Assembly (NCBI GenBank): GCA_025093985.1 | Contig: JACAAK010000008.1 | Span: 868,001 to 932,000, forward strand | Reading direction: 5' to 3' | Length of the DNA: 64,000 bases | Source: Calvatia gigantea | Lineage: Eukaryota; Basidiomycota; Agaricomycetes; Agaricales; Lycoperdaceae | Part shown: positions 1 through 12,900 of the stretch, one piece after another | Position numbering within the stretch: the first letter of the stretch is position 1 | Layout: every line of letters begins with the position of its first letter | Position numbers and translations under genes: made by a program | The notes under the pieces: generated by a model | What the model was told of the DNA's origin: nothing | The model's database searches: none | What the model saw: the letters and a program-made list of their open reading frames with translations, nothing else

Positions 1-712
1 TGTACTTGTTGTGGCACTATAGGCAAGCTGTATAGCCTACTGCACAATAAGCCAATAATTACAGTATGCAATGCTGCATGGTGAGGATAAACTGAAACCT
101 GTGCTCAAGAGTATGTAAGGACATCAGTCACTATAGTGGGGAGATATTAAATCAAGTAGGAAAGTGGTTGCAATACAGAGCCACCAGTAGGGGAATTTGC
201 AGATGGAACAGGCATATACTTGTAGGGGTGGGACCTAGTAGTTGTCTGTGAAGCAGGAGTTCTATTAACTTCTGCTAACTGGGGCAGTAGTGTACAGCAA
301 GAACTGTAAGCTCCCTGTTGAGACAACAACTACCATCAGCTAAAAGTACAGTGTAGAAAGGTAGTCACTTACAAGATGAAGTGAGTTCTTGTAGTTAGAG
401 AAGAGCTTTGTTTGAGTATAAGACAAGTAAAATTGTCTAAAGGACTACATACAACATAGAGAGGTTTATATACTAGTCCAAGGAGATAATATCCTATGTC
501 CTGATTAGAGGGAGAAATACTATCTACAAGTAGCATAACTAGTGTTATAGTGAGATCAACTTATTACTAAGCTGACCCAATATCTATCATGCAGATGATA
601 TCAAAGGGGACTCCTTCTCAAAGGCTCAAAGAATAGATAAAGTAATACAACTACTTTGGATATTCTTAAGTCTTATGATCAAAGGTCTATCCTCAGAGTA
701 TAACTCCTTAAC
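1..712. other. Unassigned AT-rich sequence, pre-insertion host of element B
   Basis: No gene can be supported. All frames are interrupted. This stretch joins 15322-16190 and then 22592-23213 once elements B and C are removed, so the three pieces were one sequence. A stretch around 640-705 reads faintly like a Copia-type gag in one frame, which is too weak to call. It is probably old repeat DNA. Confidence 0.4.
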
Positions 713-1020
713 TGTTACGACCTTAGTCTGAGTGAACCTCAGGTTGCAACTTAGGCTAAGACTTGAGGGCAAGTAAGGGAGGGGAAAACTAGGTGGTTAA
801 GCATACCGAATACAGGAGTATGTATGTACGCTTAAATACAGAAGGAACATCCAGTTGAATGGATGGAGATAACTACATGAAATGTCCGATGACTATGGCA
901 TAGTAGTTATGAGTCAGAGCTTGAAGATCGCGCAGGCAGGAATAGCTGGAACAGGTACATAGGAGATTGGAATGCAGACAAAGTAAGTAGCATGATATGA
1001 TCGGTGAAAGGTTCACAACA
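713..1020 (-). repeat. 3' LTR of element B
   Basis: The 308-bp repeat starts TGTTACGACC and ends CACAACA on the plus strand, and matches 15009-15316. It is followed at 1021-1034 by a C-rich run, which on the coding strand is the polypurine tract (ATTGGGGGGTAT) that primes plus-strand synthesis. Confidence 0.93.
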
Positions 1021-1038
1021 ATACCCCCCAATTAGGCT

Positions 1039-1354
1039 TCATGCCTCAGGAAGCTCATTGAAGTCTCCATTCACGACTGCAGCAGCGAGTGCTTTTTTAG
1101 TGGCAGCGATGAGGAACTTTCCTTCATTGGAATGCGCTAAGAAGATGGGTGAGTGGCTTCGCCCATCTTGCCGGATAGGGACTGGGATGCCATTGTACGG
1201 GAAGTTGGTGGTAGTGGAGCTGTCCCAGTAGTTCTTGACTATCGAGTTCCAATAATGTTGGTCTCTTTCTTGTCCTGGCAATACAGTGCAGAATCTTGCA
1301 GGTGGAAGAAAAACCGATATGAGTTGTGGCAGTGTGATGGTTTTGATGAAGTGG
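1039..1354 (-). pseudogene. ORF3 of element B, C-terminal part
   Basis: This is the distal piece of the extra reading frame of element B, ending in the family-typical residues VNGDFNELPEA. It aligns with the end of the intact 328-residue ORF3 of element C and with that of D, including the block PGQERDQHYW and the block FPYNGIPVPIRQDGRSH. Insertion of element A at 1354/1355 separated it from its N-terminal part at 9300-9973. Joining the pieces across the 4-bp target site keeps the frame (ending NALC, continuing HFIKTIT). Function unknown. Confidence 0.85.
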
Positions 1355-2066
1355 TGTGGAGACTGCACGTCGGCTGCCTTCGGAACGGCACCCAACGAGC
1401 ATCTCACACTAATCAGTCCACCCTCCAAAGATTTCATCACCCCGACCATTCATCAATCTGTCGCCGATCCACTCGTTCCTCGCTCACTACACAACCATCC
1501 ATTTCACCTGCCATACGTCGTGTTTTAGACCACTACCCACTTTAATAAAATTTCACTGCACATCTTTCTTGTTACTGACATTTTTTTTTTCTAATTCAGA
1601 CTCTTCGTCTCTGTAGTTGCACATTCACTCATTGTGTTTCAAAAATTTCAACATTTTACCACAGTTCCCTAGCCTAACCTTCATTATACTAACTCAACTC
1701 ATTTGCTATACAGATTCAGTATTTGTAGATAACCGTAGAAATTGAACACCGGACAAGTTGTCTACAGTATAAATACAGTCGAGCCAGTAGAGGCTCGACA
1801 CCTAGTAATTGGATACCCACTTTTCTCGCTCTCAAAGTCTCGCTCCGAACTCTCTCAGCATTGTCTCTCGTTGTCAGTCGCTCTCTCGTTGACTCTCAGT
1901 CCATGCTCATTCTGAACTCTTGTCTTCAACGACACCATCACTCTCACTCCTTGTTCTCTTGTGTTCCTGGCCTCTGTCTCTCCCTTTCTGGACCTGGTTT
2001 TGAAGTCTCATGACTGACGGACACAGTCACACCCTATTTTCGTTGAACCGCCGCCTCATCTCTTCA
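1355..2066 (+). repeat. 5' LTR of element A
   Basis: The 712-bp direct repeat is shared with 8585-9295. It contains a TATAAATA box and a T-rich stretch near 1580. The sequence after it, starting TGGAGCCCACTG at 2069, is the likely primer-binding site; no tRNA could be assigned by eye. Confidence 0.93.
1768..1775 (+). promoter_or_regulatory. TATA box in element A 5' LTR
   Basis: The sequence TATAAATA lies in the middle of the LTR and is preserved at 8997-9004 in the other LTR. It is the expected position of the U3 promoter. Start-site position is inferred only. Confidence 0.55.
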
Positions 2067-2272
2067 ACTGGAGCCCACTGCGAGGGGCTTCAAACCACTT
2101 ATTATCCAGAATTCCACGGAACCTCGCTCACGAGGTCACCTTCTCACTCCATAACCTGAATAACCTATCCAACGATACAATTGCAACCATAGAAGAATTC
2201 TTTTCATTTGCACCATCTAATACCAGATCAAATTCTGATATATCCCTGCACTGGAGCTGGCTTACATCATCC

Positions 2273-4717
2273 ATGGCCTCGCAGGAACCCTTTTGACTCG
2301 ACTTTGCTCGTGACAGCGATGTTTATGCTGGCGTCGTTTCCCAAGGACCCGTATCCCCACCTCAAAATGAAGCTGGACCCAGCAACCGACCACTAGCACC
2401 ACGTCCCAATCACCCCCGTCCTCCAACACCTCCACAACAACAGCAACAACTGCCAGCCTACAACCAGGGCAATGCACATCCAGGACCGCTGCAACCACAA
2501 GCTCCACCCGGATTACACCAGCGTCCTCCAACACCACTGTGGCATGGCAGCCATGCTCGCCCTTCTCTGAACCCAGCACAATGGGATGCCTACCCAACTC
2601 GACGTGCCTGATCCCCTTCACCACCGAGACACTACTACCAGGCTCCTCCCCCACCAGCTCCTGTCTGCTACATGCCCAGCCCCTACGACCGATCAGCACC
2701 TCGTTTCGATGGACAGCCTCGATCCCTCAAATGTTTTTTTGACGAGATCAAAATCCTAGGACACGAGTGCAACGTTGCACCTCAGGACCTAATAACCCAC
2801 ACTCTGCGATATCTAGACAGCCAAGATGAAGAAATTTGGAGAGGACCAGCTGTAAATGCACAAGAAGACTGGAATCTGTTTAAAAACAAGATTATCTCGT
2901 ACTACCCTGGAGCTGAAGATGAACACTGATACACAATTACAGACCTAGAAATCATAGCTGAGAACCAAGCTGTGATCCCGATGAGAGACCACTTCCAATT
3001 CAGCGAGTACTACCACCAATTCGTAACTAAATCTGACTGGCTACTGGCTCGAGGAGTCATATCATGACGAGAACAGAGCAAGCGATTCCTGTCAGGACTC
3101 CATGTAGATTTCTGCAACCAAGTTCGCATTCAACTCCGCCTCAGTGACCCTCTCCACCCACTCAACGACACATGGCCAATGACAGATATTGAACATGCAG
3201 CAAGGTTCTTACTCAACAGCGACAACAGTGGAGCTCCTCTAGCCCTTCCCTCGTTTTCAACTCACACAGCACCCTCATATCTGACTGCACCCACTCCACA
3301 ACCACCTCGGGAAACATTTGACATGTCGTCCATTGAACATTTCCTTGTATCTGATACCTTCCTCAACAAGCTAGCCGGAAAACTCGGACACTCAGCCCAA
3401 GGCCCATCACCAGTCCCTAATTATAACTCATATCAATGCCCGCCACCACCTGACTGCAAATTCTGCTCAAACTTGGACCACTACCTGCGATCATGTCAAG
3501 AGCTTTCGAAGTACATCCAACAAGGCCTATGCATCCGAGATCACACCAATCGCATCTGCCTCCCAGATGGCACCTTAGTTACCCCACGAATCGCACCAGG
3601 ACAAAATATCAAGGAATGTATTGACAACTGGCACTGCTCTCACTCAGCACCCCCTCCTATCGTCCAAACCAATATCCTCGAAGCCATACCCACTCCCTCA
3701 CAAACACCACAACTGCCCATATCCTCCCACATATCCTCACACTTCAATGCCACTATACAAGAAGAGCAGGAACTACAAATACTCAATACAGTCACGATGG
3801 CGGCACTTAAACGCAAGGAAGAGATCCAGAACCGCAACAAAGGTGCTACCAAGGCTCAAAGTGCTCCAAGAGCCACCAGCCAATCATCAAACAAGCTGAA
3901 GCCGAGCCCTGGAACACGAACGGATCAATTCCCAACTCCAGCCAACCCAACCGTGTCTTCACCAAAACATACCATGCCTGTACCACCGACCTCGAACCAG
4001 CCGCAATATCGTTACTCGACACCCATAGAAGATCCTACCCTTAATCAGAATGTCATACAATGCAGCCTCGATACCCCATTTTTGATAACACTCTGAGAAT
4101 TCTACTTCGCTGCACCCGAAGCATGAAAGTACATCAAAGACCAGCTCACTACACAACGTATACCCACTGGACCCACAGCTACTATTTCAGCTTATGAGGA
4201 AGCACGTTCTGATGATATTGACATTCCCCATTCCTTGTTCCTCCACCAGCAATTCCTACCCAGCTCTCTCATAGTAGCCAACCAAGTCGAAGAACTACAA
4301 ACGATACCCTTAGAGCTCAATGGGAAGCTCACGGTTGATGCTATACTCGATGAGGGATCTCAGATTACGGCGATTAGAAGGGACATTTGGGAAAAGCTTA
4401 TATTCCCTCTCCTTTCCACTCAAACTATGGTCATGGAAGCTGCTAATTCATCCAAGGACTCCATGCTAGGCCTTCTTCGAGACCTCCCAGCTCGCATCAG
4501 TCGCAGCACATTCTACCTACAAGTCCAAGTTGTTGAAAACGTGTCATATGAAATGCTACTCAGCCGTCCATTCCTTACACTTACTGAAGCCCGAACACAC
4601 CACTACACCAATGGTGACTCACACCTCACACTCATTGATCCCAATACCCATGATACCTTCACTATACCAACCAGACCGCGTATCTGCCACTCCCTTCAGT
4701 CCAGCTCGGGTTTTTAA
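2273..4717 (+). pseudogene. Element A Gag-protease polyprotein (nonsense-interrupted)
   Basis: One reading frame starts MASQEPF and runs to a TAA at 4715. The first 130 codons are rich in Pro and Gln. A capsid-like middle region follows (from about 2690, FDGQPRSLKCFF). A single zinc knuckle CKFCSNLDHYLRSC lies near 3455-3495 (CX2CX4HX4C). The aspartic protease region near 4300-4420 reads AILDEGSQITAI, where DEGS replaces the usual DSG/DTG, so catalysis looks impaired. In-frame TGA codons interrupt it at about 2291, 2609, 2927, 3065 and 4094, mostly where Arg fits; there are no frameshifts. The terminal codons GGT TTT TAA overlap the start of the Pol frame, which is open in the -1 frame. Confidence 0.8.
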
Positions 4718-7700
4718 ATATCGATGATTTAGCCGCTATTAGTCGAGGAGATTCCACATCACATGATCCACCTTCCTTATCTGTTGACACACTATCCTGC
4801 TACATGATTTCTCCGCTTGCTTTCACTTCCTTGTCATTCTCCCCTATCAACAAACCTCAAGAAATATATGACATCTCCTTCCCTAATATTATAAACTATG
4901 TGCACCATATTGAAGCTTCAAGTCTTGCCTACAAGAAAGTTGTGAACCGAATACGACCAGTCACAACCATCCTTCCCGAAAATTTTCGCATTGTGCGACG
5001 AATTCCCTGTGACCCATTAGAAAACATGCCTAAGCTCCCTACTCATCCTCCCAACTTCACACCAAGCTTACGCTACACTCTAGAATGCAAAGAGGCCATG
5101 CAGGTTAACAAAGAGAATTTCTTATCGGATGAGGAGGAAAAGCTTGTACACTACCTTATCAAGGCGCAAGAACTTGCCTTCGCATGGTCTGAGGAGGAGA
5201 AGGGAAAGTTCTCAGATGAGTATTTCGACCCTGTCACTATCCCCACCATCGAACACGTTCCCTGGGTATGCAAGAATATACCAATACCACCCAGAATCTA
5301 CCACCAAGTTGTTGAAATCATCAAAGCGAAGATTGCAGCCGGTGTTTATGAACCATCCAACTCGTCCTATCGATTACGATGGTTTTGTGTACTCAAGAAG
5401 GATGGGAAATCACTACGGCTCGTACACGACTTACAGCCACTCAACGCCATCACAATTAAGGACAGTGGACTGCCGCCTACTGTGGAACACTATGCAGAGT
5501 CATTTGGAGGACGAGGATGCTACACCGTTTTTGACTTATTTGTTGGATTTGATCAGTGCTCACTAGCACCTGAATCTAGAGACCTCACAACATTCCAATG
5601 CCTGGTTGGCACCCTTTGCCTCACCTCTATCCCGATGGGTTACACCAACTCCATGCAAATTCAACAAGGTGACCTCGCACACCTTCTCCAACCCGAAATC
5701 CCTCACATCACCATGCCCTTTGTTGACAACGTACCTGTCAAGGGACCCACAACTCGTTATGAAACCGCGGACAGCTTCGAAGTGATCCCTGAAAACCCCA
5801 ACATATGAAGATTTGTATGGAAACACCTCAACAATGTCAACTGAGTCCTCCAACGCATCAAACATGCAGGGGGGACCTTCTCAGCTAAGAAATCCCACTT
5901 CTGCACCCTATCTGCTCTCGTCATCGGACACCTTTGTACTTATGAAGGTCGCTTGCCAGATACTGCCAGAGTCCAGAAAGTGGTTGACTGGCCACCATGC
6001 AGGAATGTTATGGAGATAAGGGGGTTCCTTGGGACATTAGGGACTATCCGGATGTTTATCAAGGACTTTGCAGCTATCTCAAGGCCGTTAGTTCACCTGA
6101 TGAAGAAAGAGGTTGAATTCGAGTTTATGAAGGAACACCAAGCTGCTATGGATGAACTCAAGACACTTGCGCAAAACTCACCTGCTATCCGAGCTATCAA
6201 CTACTCAAGCCCTAACGAAGTCACACTCACAGTCAACACCTCCCATATCGCAGTCGGCTACATTCTCTCACAACAAGGCAACAACAACAAACGCTATCCA
6301 TCAAGATTCAGCTCAATCATACTCAATGATCGTGAATCATGATACTCGCAAGCGAAGCTGGAGTTATTTGGTGTATTCCGAGCACTAAAGGATGTCAAGA
6401 TTTGGATTATAGGAGTGAAGGATCTAGTTGTGGAAGTCGATGCGAAGTACATCAAAGGGATGATTAACAACCCTGACATCCAGCCAAATGCCACAATGAA
6501 CCGATGGATTGCAGCCATCCTCCTCTTCAACTTTTGCCTCTGACACATTCCTGGGCGAGAACATGGCCCTGATGGACTCTTGTGATGCCCTTGAGCACCA
6601 GAAGACCCAGTGGTCAATGATGACTATGAAGAATGGATTGACTCTGCCAATGCCTTCACCCTCTCAGTGCAAAACCAGCATGCAGTACGGCAGCACAGCT
6701 ATATCACCAAGGACGATACCTGGTGGCCAGAAACTTGCAATACGTTCGCAATCGAATTCCTCAATGAAATTGGGCCAGTACAAGCCACTCTACAGCAACT
6801 CGGACGACCTCCTCTAACCACCACTAATCCCTCAACCTCCCTTGTCAAGATCCTCACCAACACGAACACCGACACACCCCTACCTTTGACCCCAACAATT
6901 CCATGCTCTGAAAAGGCCAAAACATGCGATCTCGAACTTTAACAAGTCCATGCATTCCTCAAGGACCTCAAACGACCACAAGGCATCTCTGAAGACACCT
7001 TCAAGTGCTTTGTGCGGATCGCGGCCAGATTCTTTGCTAGAGATGGAAAACTATGGAAGAAGGATAATAGGAATAAGCACAAACTGGTGATAGAGGAAGG
7101 GAGAAGATATGAGCTTATACGGCAAGCACACGATGAACTCGGGCATAAGGGCATATTCACCACTCATATCCGTCTTTTAGAATGCTTCTGGTGGCCAGAT
7201 CTCGACCGTGACATGCACTGGTTCATCAAGACATGCCACGAATGTCAAACGCGCCTCACACACCACTTCCACATTCCCCCAATGGTCCCAACACCCCTCT
7301 TGCTCTTTCGCAAAGCCTACATTGATACAATGTTCATGCCACATGCAAATGGCTACCGCTACATCGTTCACACCTGCTGTTCACTCTCCTCATACCCAGA
7401 ATGGAGGATGCTCCAAGCTGAAAACGCCCACTCACTCGGAACCTTTATATTCGAAGATATACTATGCAGATGGGGAGCTATTGAAGAAATCGTCACAGAC
7501 AATGGCCCAGCATTTGTACAAGCCGCGGAGTACCTCTCAGCAAGATACAAGATCAACCATATCCACATCTCGCCCTACAACTCCCGTGCAAATGGCCCTG
7601 TTGAACAAAGACACTTCGACATTCGTGAAGCACTCATAAAGGCAGCAGAAGGGGAAGAAAGTCGCTGGACAACTGTCGCACCCTCAGTATTTTGGGTAGA

Positions 7701-8424
7701 ACACATTTCTATTCAAAAATCCACAGGCTATTCACCCTACTACATCGCCCACGGCCTCGAACCCCTCCTCCCTTTTGACCTCACTGAAGCCACATATCTA
7801 GCACCAGCACTTACCAAACCTGTCCCTACTACCAACCTCATCACCCTATGAGCAATACAACTGCAAAAACGGCCCCACGATCTTGCACGCGTGAAGGAAT
7901 TAGTCCTCAAAGCATGATATGCATCCATCCAAGAATTTAACAAGAAGTACGAGAATACTATCTGCGACTTCAATTTTGATCCTGGCACACTCGTTCTTGT
8001 CCGAAATTCATGCTACAACAGCAATGTGGGCAGCAAGACCAAGCCACGCTATTTCGGCCCTATGATCATGCTGTGGCAAACAACCGGAGGATCGTGCATC
8101 CTCTCTGAACTTGATGGATCCATCTCCAAGCTCTGTTTCACTGCCTTCTGCCTCATTCCTTACCACCCTTGAGACCTCCGAGCCATACCTCTCACGAAGA
8201 TCACAGACGCGTCCCCTGATTAACTTGATGACCACACCTACGATGTTGAGCCACCCCTCCCTGAAAACAAGTCTTCAAACTTGGTATCTGTCAATGTCAG
8301 ACATTCCTCACATCACTTATCTACACTCAAAGACCAGGAAACCAAGGTATCCCGAAGGTGCACCCTTCCACCCATAGATAGTTGGGGGCAGCGCTTGGAA
8401 CCTATGGGTTGTAACACCCTCTGA
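4715..8424 (+). pseudogene. Element A Pol: reverse transcriptase, RNase H, integrase (nonsense-interrupted)
   Basis: The frame is -1 relative to Gag-Pro and stays the same to the end of the coding region. RT spans about 5200-5800 (VLKKDGKSLRLVHDLQPLN; FVDNVPVKGP, where the usual second catalytic Asp of the DD pair is Asn). The RNase H-like region is about 6050-6560 (IKDFAAISRPL; VEVDAKYIKGM). Integrase is about 7120-7900 with an HHCC zinc finger (H...HIRLLECFWWPDL; CHECQ) and the core residues of DDE (DTMF; TDNGPAF; NSRANGPVEQ). In-frame stops at 5806, 6340, 6541, 7849 and 7915 are all TGA at probable Arg codons; a TAA lies at 6940. No chromodomain is visible. The copy cannot be active. Confidence 0.83.
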
Positions 8425-8584
8425 GTCATACATGGCATTCAACTGCCTGTAGTTCCCCAACCCTTGGGTTTGTCATCAGCCACCGCCACCCCTCGCTCCA
8501 TCCTATCACCTCAATTCACAGCTCTTGCTTCGTCATCTACGCACCTGGCTGACCGGGAGGTCAGTATTAAAACTCCCCAGTAGG

Positions 8585-9295
8585 TGTGGAGACTGCATGT
8601 CAGCTGCCTTTGGAACGGCACCCAATGAGCATCTCACACTAATCAGTCCACCCTCCGAAGATTTCGTCACCCTGACCATTCATCAATCCATCGCCGATCC
8701 ACTCATTCCTTGCTCACTACACAACCATCCATTTCACCTGCCATATGTCGTGTTTTAGACCACTACCCACTTTAATAAAATTTCACCGCACATCTTTCTC
8801 GTTACTGACTTTTTTTTTTCTAATTCAGACTCTTCGCCTCTGTAGTTGCACATTCACTCGTTGTGTTTCAAAAATTTCAACATTTTACCACAGTTCCCTA
8901 GCCTAACCTTCATTATACTAACTCAACTCATTTGCTATACAGATTCAGTATTTGTAGATAACCGTAGAAATTGAACACCGGACAAGTTGTCTACAGTATA
9001 AATACAGTCGAGCCAGTAGAGGCTCGACACCTAGTAATTGGATACCCACTTTTCTCGCTCTCAAAGTCTCGCTCCGAACTCTCTCAGCATTGTCTCTCGT
9101 TGTCGGTCGCTCTCTCGTTGACTCTCAGTCCATGCTCATTCTGAACTCTTGTCTTCAACGATGCCATCACTCTCGCTCCTTGTTCTCTTGTGTTCCCGGC
9201 CTCTGTCTCTCCCTTCCTGGACCTGGTTTTGAAGCCTTGTGACTGATGGATGCAGTCACACCCTATTTTCGTTGAACCGCTGCCTCATCTCTTCA
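8585..9295 (+). repeat. 3' LTR of element A
   Basis: The 711-bp repeat is nearly identical to 1355-2066. Differences in the first 120 bases are almost all transitions at CpG (for example CACGTCGGC against CATGTCAGC). It ends CTCTTCA and is followed directly by the interrupted ORF3 of element B. Confidence 0.93.
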
Positions 9296-9299
9296 GCGG

Positions 9300-9973
9300 C
9301 AGAGGGCATTGACTTCTTCTTTGATTGAAACCGTGGCTTCCTCATCCATAGGGGTATCAGCATGGGTCAGTGGTGTAGGGTTGACGGTGTTATGTAGTTC
9401 AGAAAAAGTGATATGAATTCTATCGACCAGGGTGTTGATGTTGGGGTCTTCATTTGACTTGTCCCTTCCAAGTAACTTCATAGCTATGTCAGCGAGTTCT
9501 AGGAATATGTTGGTGATGTCAAGGTGGTTAAAGACCTCAAGGCCCAAATTGATTCGGCTTTGGAGTCCTTGGACGCGATCTTTTTTGTTAGGGGTGAGGG
9601 TGGACTGGTCTAGTGCTCAGAAGATGGCGGGAATATGCTGGTTGGTGAAGGAGGAGGCATTGGTGAATCCGGCGTACATATCAGCAAAGGTGATGCATAC
9701 AGTGGCGAGGGTAATGTGCCGGTTTATTACCAGTCATTTGTTTTGGGCAGTAATATTCTCGATCTCACTGTTGGTTGCCTTGTCAACGTCTTTGAGCAAG
9801 GCTTCAAGGAGTCCTTGTGCAGGGGACGGTGTTTTAGCAAGATTGAAGTGGGTTCCCTGGGGGGCCGGTGCTTGGCTGTTGCCTGGCTCGGGGAATGGAA
9901 GAGAGGAGATTCTGGTGGGTGTGGGATGGATAAGGGAGTCAATAGCGATGTGGTTAGATTGGGAGGCAGGCAT
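9300..9973 (-). pseudogene. ORF3 of element B, N-terminal part
   Basis: This begins MPASQSNHIAID exactly 6 nt after the pol stop codon TAA (9980-9982). It matches the first 220 residues of element C ORF3 (SLIHP, LLEALLKDVDKATN, VFNHLDI, MDEE). A TGA at about 9734 stands where C has CGA (QNKRLAVN), and further damage lies between 9550 and 9730. Insertion of element A cuts it at 9300. Function unknown. Confidence 0.82.
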
Positions 9974-9979
9974 GTCTGT

Positions 9980-12900
9980 TTAGTTTCTTTGTCTGGGTTG
10001 CTTGTTTGCTGCTTTTTTGTGTTTTCTGCCCCCTTTTTTATGAGTATCCTCTGGATGCCTTTTTAGGTAGTCTCTTATGGCATCTTTAGCGTTACCCAGG
10101 TTAGACTCCACTGTCCACGTATCTTCTTCATTGCTGTACCCCTTCCAGTGGACCAGGAATTGATAGCCCCTTCCTTGTTTTCGTCATCCGTGGATCTCGT
10201 CAACTTCGTATTCTTCTTCATTGTTGATGATCACTGGGTCGGGCGCTGATGGTTGTTTTTGACTTGGGAACTCCACCTGGTGTGCTGGTATCAGGAGTTG
10301 TTTGTTGAATACATCATGGATGGCCCATCCATTTGGCAGTTTCAGCCGATATGCTGCTTCCCCTATCTTTTCCTTAATAAGGAAAAGTCCATACCGTTTT
10401 TGGCCTAGCTTCTTTGATGATTGATTGGTATGGATATTGGTGTTCTCTAGCCATACTTTATCTCCTGTTTGATAAATGCTGGTGTGGGTTCTACTGCGGT
10501 CATGTTGCTGTTTCATCTTTTCTTGGTATGTCCATAGTGCTGATGAGGTGTTATCTCAGGCACACTGTAGTTGTTCCAGGAATGCTGTGGTGACAGGATT
10601 GTTCGTTGTTGGCTTGTTTTTGCCTTTCCATGGATTCCTTCCATAGTTTAGGAAAAATGGCATCTCTTGTGTCCTTCCATGTCGTTTGTCATTGTACTGG
10701 AATTCCGCGATGGGAAGCCACTCTGCCCAGTCATCCTGATCGTAGTTGCAGTACAGGCAGATATAGGTCTCTACTTCTCTGTTGATGCATTCAGTTTGTC
10801 CATCTGTTTGCGGGTGATATGCCATTGATAGATTTTGTTCAATGCCAAGCCCCTTGAACAGCTCTTTGGTGAATTCTGATGTGAATTGAGGTCCTCAGTC
10901 ACTCAGTACTTTCCTTGGTAGTCCATGTAGCTTCCATATTTCGTCCCGGTATATCTTTGCAATGTCCCTAGATGATGCATCCATGGTTGTTGCTGAGAGT
11001 CGTATCATTTTTGTAAAGTGATCCACAATGACTAGTATTGCATCTTTTCCTTTAGATTCTGGCAGTGGTCCAATCATGTCAATACTAATTTCCTCCCAGG
11101 GCCCATTTGGTATTGGGAGGGGGTGTAGTGGTGATTTGAGCAGTGTCGTTCTAGACTTGGCCTTTTGACAGGCTTGACATCCTCAGATATATTTCTTTAT
11201 GTCCTTTCGTATTGATGGCCACCAGTAGTCCCAGCTGATTAACTCCATCATCCTGTGTTGTCCTGGGTGTCCTGTGTCTGGGGTGTCATGGTACTGTATT
11301 AGGATTTCCTCTCGTAGTTTCTGATTGGGTGGAACATATGCACTATTCTGTTTGTAGATTATTCTGCCATCTTTGGTGAGTTGGGACCCTTGCTTCTTCA
11401 GCTCAGTTAGGACTACTGTTTCTTGCTGGGTCCGGTTTTGAATTTGCTCTAGGAAGTTTGGCTCGATGAATAGTTCCACTCGCAGGAGTACTATGCTGTC
11501 CGTGCCTTCCATTTGTAGCCAGCTTTCCTGAATCATGGTGACTAGTTTATCTTCTTGTTCTTTGTTACGACCTTAGTCGGTTTAGACCTCAGGTTGCAGC
11601 TCTGGCTAAGTCTTGAGGGCGAGTAAGGGAAAGAGAACAGAAGGTGGTTAAGCGTACTGAATACAACAGGGTGTATGTACGCTTAAATACGTCTAGAGCT
11701 ATCCAGTTGAACAGATGGAGTAACTACATGAAACGTCCGGTCAAGGCGTGGTAGTTGGTACGAGTCATATCTTCGGAGAACGCTGGACTAGAATAACGGA
11801 AACAGGTACGCAGATAGTTAGGAATGTAGAATAGCACAGAACTCGTTATGATCGGTGGAAACTCATAACATTCTTCTGGCATTTGGTGGATTCGAGATAG
11901 AAGGTTGGCTTTCATGTTTGTTTTCCCTAGTATATGTCGTAGCGTGAAGTCATAGTCTTGTAGTCGCAGGTACCATCGTGCTTGTCACCCATTTAGTTTC
12001 TGTGGTTCTCAGTAATACTTCAGGTTTTCATGGTCCATCCAGATTTCAAATCGTTCTTCAGCATTTAAGAGATAATGTCTCCATTCTTTTAGGGCATGGA
12101 CAATGGCTAGCAATTCTTTGTCATATATTTCATAGTTCTGTTCCACTGGTGACAGGGTTCGTGATGTGAAAGCAATGGGGTGCCATTTTTCTTCTTGGAG
12201 CTGTGAAAGTACCCCCCCTAATGTATAGTCCGATGCATCAACTTCTACTCTGAACTGGCCATGTCTTTGTGGTAGTGTCAGGACAGGTTCTTTGGTGATG
12301 CGTTTCTTGAGTTGATTGAACGAGTCTTGGTGCTCTTGCGTCCATTCCCATGTGGTTGCTCCTTTGAGTTTGTTTAGGGGTCCTGCAATTGTGCTGAAGT
12401 TTTTGATGAAACATCAATAGTAGTTTGCAAAGCCCAAGAACCTTTCTACCCCCTTGGTGTTTTTGGGTTCAGGCCATTCTCGTACCGACTTTACTTTGTC
12501 TTCTTCCATTTCGATTTGTCCATGTCCTACCCTAACTCCTAGCATGGGGATCTCTTCTGCATCAAAAATGCACTTGGTTCATTTGAAGCATAGATTGTAC
12601 TGGGCTGCTCTTTCCAGAAATCATACTGTCCGTTCCTTTAGTTGCTCCTTAGTGTCTCCCAGGATGGCAAAGTCATCCATATAGTTTACGATATCTCTGT
12701 TCTGTAAGAGGTCATGGAAGATGCTTGTCATCATTCTGGAGAACATTCCCAGTGAGTTGCTTAGGCCAAAATACATGACCGTTGGCTCAAAGAGTCCTTC
12801 ATTGGTGAGGAAGGCAGCCTTCCATTCATCTCCTTCTTTGATCCTGACATTGTTGTATCCCCAGATGATGTCCAGCTTATTGAAGTATTTGGCTTTCCCA

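Larger units (their letters stand above)
1355..9295 (+). mobile_element. Element A: Ty3/Gypsy retrotransposon nested in element B
   Basis: LTRs of 712 and 711 bp (1355-2066, 8585-9295) start TGTGGAGACTG and end CATCTCTTCA. The flanking 4-bp target sites are GTGG (1351-1354) and GCGG (9296-9299), one transition apart. Gag-Pro (frame from 2273 to 4717) and Pol (about 4715-8424, -1 frame) are each one uninterrupted frame apart from nonsense codons, mostly TGA where Arg (CGA) is expected. The Pol order RT, RNase H, integrase identifies Ty3/Gypsy. It lacks the chromodomain and ORF3 of the B-E family, so it is a separate lineage. It inserted after B. Confidence 0.93.

Noticed and set aside
1..712. 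Possible Copia-type gag fragment near 640-705
   Set aside because: Only a short, low-complexity resemblance in one frame; no zinc knuckle, protease or LTR could be found.
2067..2090. Assignment of element A primer-binding site to a specific tRNA
   Set aside because: TGGAGCCCACTG looks like a tRNA-primed site, but no tRNA could be identified without a search, and no self-complementary LTR segment was found.
2262..2699. Long open frame on the minus strand opposite element A Gag
   Set aside because: It is the antisense of the Pro/Gln-rich Gag start and has no features of its own.
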